Part shown: in pieces, positions 58,181-64,000 of the stretch | How positions within the stretch are numbered: position 1 is the first letter of the stretch | How the letters are laid out: every line of letters starts with the position of its first letter | Source: Amycolatopsis thermoflava N1165 | Lineage (GTDB): Bacteria; Actinomycetota; Actinomycetes; Mycobacteriales; Pseudonocardiaceae | DNA: 64,000 bases | Direction: 5' to 3' | Assembly (NCBI RefSeq): GCF_000473265.1 | Contig: NZ_KI421511.1 | Coordinates: forward strand, 5,562,360-5,626,359 | Made by a program: the position numbers and the translations under genes | Notes under the pieces: model-generated | Seen by the model: the letters and a program-made list of their open reading frames with translations, nothing else | What the model was told of the DNA's origin: nothing | Databases searched by the model: none

Positions 58181-59568
58181 AGTTCAAGCCTCCGGCTCAT
58201 GTCGGACGCGAACACGCCCTCGGGGTCGACCGACTGGCGGATCTTGCGCCACTCCTCCAGCCGGGGGTACATCTTCGCGAAGGTCTCCGGCGTGGTGCGC
58301 GAGTCCTTCGCGGTGTACAGCCGCCCACCGGCGGCCAGGACGTCTTCGTCGAGTTCGGTGCAGAAGCGGCCGAGGCCGTCCTTGATCGGGAAGTCCACCG
58401 ACAGCATCCAGCCCGGCGACGGCCAGGACAGCGGCGCGCGGTTGCCCTCGCCCATCCGCTTGAACACGTTCAGGAACGAGTAGTGGCCCGACGTCGCGAT
58501 CTTGCGGCACAGGTCCTTCAGCGCGTCCTCCCGGCCGAACGGCACGGAGAACTGGTACTGCAGGAAACCCTTGGAACCGTAGGCACGGTTCCACTCGCTG
58601 AGCATGTCCAGCGGGTGGTAGAACTGCGTCAGGTTCTGGATCTTGCCGCGCGCGCCCTTCTTCGGCACCGTGCGCTGCCAGATGTTGTTCAGCATCCCGA
58701 ACGTCAGCTTGTTGCCGAGGCCGTTGGGGAACACGTCGGGCAGCGTCATCAGCTGCGGCGCGTCGAACTTGAGCGGATCAGCCTGCAGCTTCGGCGGCAG
58801 CTGGTCCAGCTTGGCCAGCGAGCCGCGGGAGAACGTGGCCCGGCCGAGGCGGCTGTCGGAGTTGATGAGGTCCGGCACCGACATCGAGTAGTCGTAGTTC
58901 AGGTCGGACCCGTTGCTGAACAGCTCCAGGGTCTCGTCCAGGCTCGACGTGCGGTCCGCGTCCACGATGAAGTAGGCGCTCTCGGTCTTCTTCATGCGGA
59001 TCTTCGCGCGCACGATGATGCCGGTCAGGCCGATGCCCGCGACCGTCGCCCAGAACAGCTCCGACTCGGGGCCCTCCGGGGTCAGCGTGCGAATCTGTCC
59101 GTCCGCGGTCACCAGGTCCATCGACAGCACGTGGTTGCCGAAGCTGCCCGCGCTGTGGTGGTTCTTGCCGTGGATGTCGTTGGCGATCGCGCCACCGATG
59201 GTCACCTGGCGCGTTCCGGGCAGCACCGGGACCCACAGACCGTACGGCAGCGCGGCCTTCATCAGCTGGTCGAGGCTCACCCCGGCGTCCAGGTCGACCT
59301 CTCCGGTGTCCGGGTTGATCGAGTGGATCGTGTTCAGGGCGGTCATGTCGATGACGAGACCACCGGCGTTCTGCGCCGGGTCCCCGTAGGAGCGGCCGAG
59401 CCCGCGGGCGATCACGCCGCGCTCGCCGGCCTGCGCCACCGCGCGGGCGATCGTCTCCACGTCCGGCGTGGTCAGCACGTCTGCGACGGTCGGGGCGGTG
59501 CGACCCCACCCGGTGAGTGTCCGCCGCTCGGTATGCGGTGTCGTGTTCACCCGGACCAGGGTAACCAT
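58177..59568 (-). CDS. dprE1: Decaprenylphosphoryl-beta-D-ribose oxidase DprE1
   Basis: The 463-aa FAD enzyme (VAO family) has [16 protein letters not shown] and [15 protein letters not shown], the FAD-binding core. The C-terminus is typical ([22 protein letters not shown]). It oxidises the 2' hydroxyl of decaprenyl-phospho-ribose, the first half of arabinose donor synthesis, on the outer side of the membrane. The position matching the benzothiazinone-reactive Cys387 of M. tuberculosis is Ser390 (codon at 58399-58401; [11 protein letters not shown]). Confidence 0.95.
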   Translation of the reverse strand: MVTLVRVNTTPHTERRTLTGWGRTAPTVADVLTTPDVETIARAVAQAGERGVIARGLGRSYGDPAQNAGGLVIDMTALNTIHSINPDTGEVDLDAGVSLDQLMKAALPYGLWVPVLPGTRQVTIGGAIANDIHGKNHHSAGSFGNHVLSMDLVTADGQIRTLTPEGPESELFWATVAGIGLTGIIVRAKIRMKKTESAYFIVDADRTSSLDETLELFSNGSDLNYDYSMSVPDLINSDSRLGRATFSRGSLAKLDQLPPKLQADPLKFDAPQLMTLPDVFPNGLGNKLTFGMLNNIWQRTVPKKGARGKIQNLTQFYHPLDMLSEWNRAYGSKGFLQYQFSVPFGREDALKDLCRKIATSGHYSFLNVFKRMGEGNRAPLSWPSPGWMLSVDFPIKDGLGRFCTELDEDVLAAGGRLYTAKDSRTTPETFAKMYPRLEEWRKIRQSVDPEGVFASDMSRRLEL

Positions 59569-59644
59569 CCCCGGGGGGCGGCTTTGACCGAGGCGCTTCT
59601 ACACTTTTCCGGTCCTGGAAATCGCACGCTGGCGAGGTAGTGCA

Positions 59645-60127
59645 GTGGTGTCTACGGAACCGCAGGAGCAGGCAGTGACGGCGAAGGCGAGCCCGGGCCT
59701 GCTCGGCCAGTTGGTGCGATTCGCGCTGATCGGCGGATTTTGCGCGTTGCTCGATCTCGGTACCTACACGGTGCTACGAGCGATCGGACTTGATTACGCT
59801 CCGTGGGACACGGTGGCGCGCGCGATCAGTTTCATCGTCGGCACCACGACCGCCTTTTTCCTTAACCGGAAGTTCACGTTCTCCGGTGGCCGCAAAGACG
59901 GCAAGGGGCAGATCGGCGGCTTCGTCCTGCTGTACGGCGTCACTTTTTTCGTGGCCGTCGGCGTGAACGCGCTGATGTTGCACGTGCTCGGCGAGTTCGC
60001 GTTCAAGCCGACCGTCGCGTGGGTGATCTCGCAGGGCACCGCGACCGCGATCAACTTCGTGATGCTCAAGTGGGTTGTCTTCCGCGAACAAGGTGTGACC
60101 GATGTTTCGCCGGAGTCCGGCTCGTGA
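59645..60127 (+). CDS. GtrA-family membrane protein, Rv3789-like
   Basis: The 160-aa protein has four transmembrane helices (about 22-45, 48-68, 90-112, 118-140) and the GtrA signature (RFALIGGFCALLDLGTYTVL; FFLNRKFTF). In mycobacteria Rv3789 assists decaprenyl-phospho-arabinose use or AftA recruitment. It diverges from dprE1 and precedes glfT2 by 67 nt. Start GTG 59645. Confidence 0.9.
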   Translation: MVSTEPQEQAVTAKASPGLLGQLVRFALIGGFCALLDLGTYTVLRAIGLDYAPWDTVARAISFIVGTTTAFFLNRKFTFSGGRKDGKGQIGGFVLLYGVTFFVAVGVNALMLHVLGEFAFKPTVAWVISQGTATAINFVMLKWVVFREQGVTDVSPESGS

Positions 60128-60194
60128 TTCCTTCACAGGTGACCCGTGTAACTTGGCTGGCGCTAGTCGGATTCCCCTGGAGGACTGAGAACTG

Positions 60195-62135
60195 ATGGCC
60201 GGCAAGACTGCCGCGGGACAGCCTGCCCCCGCGAAGGCGAAGACCAACGGAGCCCAGGCGAAAGAGGACCAGACCACGTTCGCCGAACACGTTCCCCACG
60301 GCCGCCTGACCGCGCAGCGCGGGCTGTACGCCGGGCCGTCGCCCATCGTTTCGAAGGACCTCTACTCCGAGGTGCTCGAGGGTGTCGTGAACCGCGGCCG
60401 CGACGGCGTGACGCTGGAGCCGTCGGCGCGTGTGTCCGGTAACACCTACTTCGGCCGGTTCCCGGCCAGCTACTGGCAGCGCTGGACGAAGGTACGCCAG
60501 GTCCGGGTCGAGGCGGTCGTGAGCGGGGCAGGCCAGCTCGCGGTGCGCGCGTCCGACGTCGAGGGCGAGCCGCGCACGATCGAGGCGCGCGAGGTCGAAG
60601 GCGCCGACGGGGCGGCCGTGGCGTTCGACGTCAAGATCGACAAGTTCTACGACGGCGGCGCGCTGTGGCTGGACCTGGAGACCCAGGCCGGGCAGCGGCT
60701 GACCGTGGAGCGGGTGCGGTGGACCGTCGAGCCGCCGGAGAAGATCCGGCCGACCGCGGTGACCATCTGCACGATGAACCGCGCCGACGACTGCCTGAAG
60801 AACCTGCAGGCGCTGGCCGGTGACCTCCAGTCGCTGGACACCCTGGACGCCATCTACGTCGCCGACCAGGGCACCGACCGGGTCGACTCGCGCGAGGGGT
60901 TCGCGCAGGTCGCGGCCGACCTCGGCGACAAGCTGAAGTACATCACCCAGCCGAACCTGGGTGGTGCGGGCGGGTTCACCCGCGGCCTGTACGAGGTGGC
61001 CGGGCACACCGAGACCGAGCACGCGAACGTGCTGTTCATGGACGACGACGTGCTGCTCGAGCCGGACCTGGTCGTGCGGATGACGGCGTTTTCGAACATG
61101 GCCGCGAACCCGGTCATCGTCGGCGGGCAGATGCTGAACCTGCTGCACCCGCACCAGCTGCACGTGGGTGCCGAGTACGCGCGGCTGGAGAAGCTGGAGC
61201 CGGGGGTGCCGGTCGAGCACAGCCTGCACACGGCCGACCTGCTGGGCGTCGACGAGGAGACCGGCGAGCCGAACCGCCAGGAGAAGCGGCTCGACGCCGG
61301 CTACAACGGCTGGTGGTCGTGCCTGATCCCGTACGAGGTGGTCAAGGCCATCGGGTACCCGATGCCGTTCTTCTTCCAGTGGGACGACGCCGAGTACAGC
61401 TACCGGGCGCGGGCGCACGGCTTCCCGACGGTCACGCTGCCCGGCGCGGGTGTCTGGCACGCCGACTTCCACTGGAAGGACTGGGACGAGTGGCACCGGT
61501 ACTTCAACCTGCGCAACTCGATCATCACCGCGGCGCTGCACAGTGACTTCAACCTGAACGTGGTGTGCCGGACGCTGATGGCCCAGGTGGTCCGGTACCT
61601 GCTCGGGATGCAGTACGGGTTGACGCACACGCTGATCAAGGCGGTCGAGGACTTCCTGGAGGGCCCGTCGATCCTGGAGGACGGCGGTGTCGCCGCGATG
61701 CAGGAAATTCGAGCCATCCGGGCCCAGTACCCGGAGACGAAGCGTCACGACGCCACCGAGGTGCCCGGCATCGCGTCCAACGACATCGGGATCATCAACG
61801 CCGCGCCGCGCCCCGCGCTGCAGCGGCTGATCCTGGTGAAGCGGGTCTTCGACCGGCTGCGCGGCCGGTCCCGCTTCGCGCTGGGCGCCGTGCCGAACGA
61901 CGAGGCCCACTGGTGGCACGTGGCGCTCTTCGACACGGCCGTGGTGACCGACGCGTCCCAGGAGGGCGTGCGGGTGCGCAAGTACGACCGGGAACGCATG
62001 TTCGAACTGGGCAAGCGCGCGATGAAGACCCTGAACCGGCTGCGCAAGGAGGGGCACGCGGTGCAGGCGCAGTACAAGCGAGCCCTGCCGCAGCTCACGA
62101 GCCGCGAGAACTGGAAGCGGTTGTACCGGCTCTGA
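60195..62135 (+). CDS. glfT2: Galactofuranosyltransferase GlfT2
   Basis: The 646-aa protein (mycobacterial GlfT2 is about 637) has an N-terminal beta-barrel domain, then a GT-A domain with DDD at residues 283-285 (FMDDDVLLEPD), NLGGAGGF, catalytic Asp pair at 397-398 (QWDDAEYSYRARAHG), and HADFHWKDWDEWHRY. A C-terminal helical domain follows. It polymerises the galactan chain with alternating beta-(1,5)/(1,6) linkages at the inner membrane face. Confidence 0.95.
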   Translation: MAGKTAAGQPAPAKAKTNGAQAKEDQTTFAEHVPHGRLTAQRGLYAGPSPIVSKDLYSEVLEGVVNRGRDGVTLEPSARVSGNTYFGRFPASYWQRWTKVRQVRVEAVVSGAGQLAVRASDVEGEPRTIEAREVEGADGAAVAFDVKIDKFYDGGALWLDLETQAGQRLTVERVRWTVEPPEKIRPTAVTICTMNRADDCLKNLQALAGDLQSLDTLDAIYVADQGTDRVDSREGFAQVAADLGDKLKYITQPNLGGAGGFTRGLYEVAGHTETEHANVLFMDDDVLLEPDLVVRMTAFSNMAANPVIVGGQMLNLLHPHQLHVGAEYARLEKLEPGVPVEHSLHTADLLGVDEETGEPNRQEKRLDAGYNGWWSCLIPYEVVKAIGYPMPFFFQWDDAEYSYRARAHGFPTVTLPGAGVWHADFHWKDWDEWHRYFNLRNSIITAALHSDFNLNVVCRTLMAQVVRYLLGMQYGLTHTLIKAVEDFLEGPSILEDGGVAAMQEIRAIRAQYPETKRHDATEVPGIASNDIGIINAAPRPALQRLILVKRVFDRLRGRSRFALGAVPNDEAHWWHVALFDTAVVTDASQEGVRVRKYDRERMFELGKRAMKTLNRLRKEGHAVQAQYKRALPQLTSRENWKRLYRL

Positions 62136-63133
62136 GGTTCTTTTCGGTTTGGCCGGCCCTGCTGCTTTGCGGCAGGGCCGGTTTTGTTTTCTTGGGGTGT
62201 TCGTGGGTGGGGTTGGTGGTGGGGCGGGGTTCTCGTCGGCCCGGTTTGGCTCCTCGCGGCGCGGCTGGGCTTCTCGTGGGGTGTGGTTGGGCTTCTCGTG
62301 GGGTGTGGCTGGGCTTCTCGTGGCACGTGGCTGGGCTTCTCGCGGCGCGCGGCTCGGCTTCTCGCGGCGCGCGGCTGAGCTTCTCGCGGCGCGTGGCTGG
62401 CCCTCTCATGGCTCGGCCTCTCGTGGCGCGGCTGGGCTTCTCGGGGGCGCGGTTGGGCCTCTCGTGGCGCGCGGCTGGGCCTCTCCTGGCGCGTGGCTAG
62501 GCCTCTCCTGGCGCGCGGCTCGGCTTCTCGTGGCGCGCGGCTGGGCCTCTCATGGGCGGTCGCGGGGTAGGGCCTCGCCTGGGGCGGGTTGGGCCTCGCC
62601 TGGGGCGCGGCCGGGCCTCTCGTCGAGCGCCGCGGGCCCTCTCGCAGCGCCTTCGCTGAGCCGTTCACGCCGACGTGACTGGCCCACTCATGCCACCGCC
62701 ATCGACGGCGGGGGCGCGCCGCTGGGCCGCCGCTGGCCCGCTCACGCCGGGACGACCGGCCCCTCCTGGCGCGGCCACCACAGCCTCACTCGTGCCAGCG
62801 CGAACGGCCCTCCTGAAGCACCACCAGTGGGCCACTCGTGCCGACACGACTGAACCTCTCGCGCGGCCACCGCCGGGCCCCTCGTGGGTGCACGTGGGGT
62901 CCCTTCGTGGCACCGCCGCTGGCCCAACCATGCTGGCGCGAGCAGCCGCCTCGTGCGGCCGCGGCTGACGCGCTCGTGCCGCCGCCGCTAAACCCCTCGT
63001 GCCACCGCCGCTGGGCCACTCGTACCGCTGCCGCTGGCCCGCTCGTGCAGGTGCGGCTGGCACCCACGTGGCACCGCCAACTGGCCAACCATGCAGCCGC
63101 GGCTGAGCGCACCTGCCGCGGCGCGTGGGCGGC
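62136..63133. repeat. 1-kb non-coding degenerate repeat tract
   Basis: This convergent gap lies between glfT2 and the 80-aa protein gene. From about 62240 to 62660 it repeats a 22-bp unit of the form GGCTTCTCGTGGCGCGCGGCT with many substitutions. From about 62690 to 63110 a more diverged CGCTCGTGCCACCGCCGCTGG-like unit recurs. Open frames exist on both strands with low-complexity Arg/Ala/Gly products and are judged spurious. No gene or RNA is recognised. Confidence 0.75.
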
Positions 63134-63376
63134 TCAGCGCAGGCCGAAGACCTTGTTCTTCCGCTGCAGGTCGTCGATGTACGCGACGGCCACCCGGCTG
63201 AAGTTCACGCTCACCTTCGCTCCCTCCTTGGTCTTCACCGTCTGCACCGAGCCGTGCTCGAGCAGCAGGTGCAGCTCCTTTTCCAGCTCCTCGACGTCCT
63301 CCGGCGGCAGCGCGAACATCAGCGGCTCGCCGCCGGTGGCCAGGTGCAGGACCAGTGCGGGCTTCTCGTCACTCAT
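63134..63376 (-). CDS. 80-aa conserved-looking hypothetical protein
   Basis: The small soluble protein (MSDEKPALVLHLATGGEPLMFALPPEDVEELEKEL) has alternating beta strands and an amphipathic helix. The C-terminal part KVSVNFSRVAVAYIDDLQRKNKVFG looks like a ligand- or subunit-binding beta hairpin. It is not recognised. ATG 63376 is the natural domain start; the frame remains open beyond it without protein-like sequence. Confidence 0.7.
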   Translation of the reverse strand: MSDEKPALVLHLATGGEPLMFALPPEDVEELEKELHLLLEHGSVQTVKTKEGAKVSVNFSRVAVAYIDDLQRKNKVFGLR

Positions 63377-63585
63377 GCGTCCAGCACACCAGCCGCCGAT
63401 CTTGTCCGGCAACCAAGTTCGCGCACAGCAGAGGACCCGGGCGCGGCTCGGCCAGTCACGCGGCCGTTGCGGCACCAGAGCCGCGCACAGCAGGGCGGAG
63501 GCGGCGCCAGAGCGGCCGGAGCGCAGCAGAGGCCGGTCACGCGCCGGTGGCGGCGCCACGCGCTCTGACAGCCGGGCAGCGTGGC

Positions 63586-64000
63586 CTACTGGCTCAGCCA
63601 GTAGCCGTACGAGGTGTAGTCCGGGTACGGGTTCAGCAGCGGGCGCGGCTGCTGGATCTCGACCTCCACCGATGGCGCCGTGACGAGCTCGGCCGGCACC
63701 GTGAAGCTGTACGTCGACCACGTCCCCTGCTGGGAATCGCGCGTCCACACGCCTGCCTCCACGCCGTTGACCAGCACCCGCATGTCGAAGACCGTTCCGT
63801 GCATCGCCGTGCGGGACGTCAGCGTCAGGGGGCGGCCGGGCACCAGGTTGTGCGCCATGAACTTCTCCCCGCCGACGATGGGGCGCGCGCTGTCGATCAC
63901 GTCGCCCACCCGGCCCAGCGACGTCCACGGCTGCGTACCCACCTGGGCCAGCACCGGCTCGTACCCGTGCTCCCCCTCGCTGCGCAGGTCACCCACGTTC
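63586..64000 (-). CDS. C-terminal fragment of an envelope glycosyltransferase-like protein (partial)
   Basis: The last 137 codons or so of a minus-strand gene run off the window edge. The fragment is a beta-sandwich-like domain (MAHNLVPGRPLTLTSRTAMHG, FDMRVLVNGVEAGVWTR, YSFTVPAELV, ending YPDYTSYGYWLSQ). It resembles the soluble C-terminal carbohydrate-binding domains of actinobacterial arabinofuranosyltransferases. Given the dprE and glfT neighbours, an AftA/AftB-like enzyme is plausible, but the fragment does not settle this. Confidence 0.4.
   Translation of the reverse strand, partial: NVGDLRSEGEHGYEPVLAQVGTQPWTSLGRVGDVIDSARPIVGGEKFMAHNLVPGRPLTLTSRTAMHGTVFDMRVLVNGVEAGVWTRDSQQGTWSTYSFTVPAELVTAPSVEVEIQQPRPLLNPYPDYTSYGYWLSQ

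Noticed and set aside
60066-62057. A 663-aa minus-strand frame opposite glfT2
   Set aside because: GlfT2 motifs are complete on the plus strand; the opposite frame is His/Val/Arg-rich shadow sequence.

Overview
The window is very GC-rich actinobacterial chromosome. It most likely comes from a mycolate-lacking relative of the mycobacteria, such as Amycolatopsis or another Pseudonocardiaceae. Supporting this are an arabinogalactan gene block (glfT1, glfT2, dprE1, dprE2, a Wzm/Wzt exporter), a proteasome activator ending in GQYL, an SsgA-like cell-division protein, an iniBAC locus and an actinomycete integrative and conjugative element (AICE). Many starts are GTG and many genes are coupled by GTGA or TGATG overlaps.

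Positions 1-9.5 kb hold stress and housekeeping genes: a clipped TauE/SafE start, an Rv2629-like release-factor-fold protein, an RsbW-type anti-sigma factor coupled to a SigF-type sigma factor, a DNA ligase-Ku end-joining pair, a membrane adenylate cyclase, a FabH-like ketosynthase, an AlkZ-like protein, an Lrp/AsnC regulator and an SsgA-like protein. Two SigF-type promoters with the same geometry (GTTT, 15-16 nt, GGGTAA, 9 nt, ATG) precede the Rv2629-like gene and the ligase-Ku pair. Positions 9.5-19.6 kb hold a repeat tract, a membrane protein, a two-component system, a molybdopterin oxidoreductase, an in-frame ketopantoate reductase/sulfurtransferase fusion, a second repeat tract and a lipoprotein L,D-transpeptidase.

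Positions 19.5-28.4 kb are an ini (isoniazid-inducible-type) locus. An IniR-like ATPase regulator is translationally coupled to a truncated Hsp70-like ATPase, and both diverge from iniB, iniA and iniC. IniB is a long LP-repeat protein and IniA and IniC are dynamin-like. IniC has Arg in place of the P-loop Lys, and strong hairpins separate iniB from iniA. Positions 28.5-31.2 kb hold the most novel-looking locus: an HExxH-type (alpha-KG peptide beta-hydroxylase-like) enzyme coupled to a 68-aa precursor-like peptide, a small membrane protein and a divergent GntR regulator. Three copies of an 11-bp palindrome TTGWCWGWCAA lie in the control regions. Two coupled paralogous membrane proteins and an orphan barstar follow.

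Positions 34.08-45.97 kb are an 11.9-kb AICE integrated in the 3' end of tRNA-Ser(TGA), bounded by perfect 70-bp direct repeats. It carries a GntR (KorSA-like) repressor with a palindromic operator, small transfer or spread genes, a TraB/FtsK-type translocase followed by 8-bp clt-like repeats, a DUF3631-type replication protein with iterons in its 3' end, excisionase and integrase. A lower-GC glycosyltransferase is its cargo.

Positions 46-64 kb return to core chromosome: a MarR regulator, a zinc metallopeptidase, a secreted M28 aminopeptidase, then a block syntenic with Mycobacterium Rv3777-Rv3791 plus Rv3808c. This block holds a quinone oxidoreductase, a class V aminotransferase fold without the PLP lysine, Bpa, a polytopic membrane protein, Wzm, Wzt, GlfT1, a Ddn-like protein, DprE2, DprE1, a GtrA protein and GlfT2. 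Together these supply decaprenyl-phospho-arabinose and build and export lipid-linked galactan. DprE1 has Ser where the benzothiazinone-target Cys normally lies. The window ends with a third repeat tract, a small protein and the C-terminus of a gene cut by the edge.
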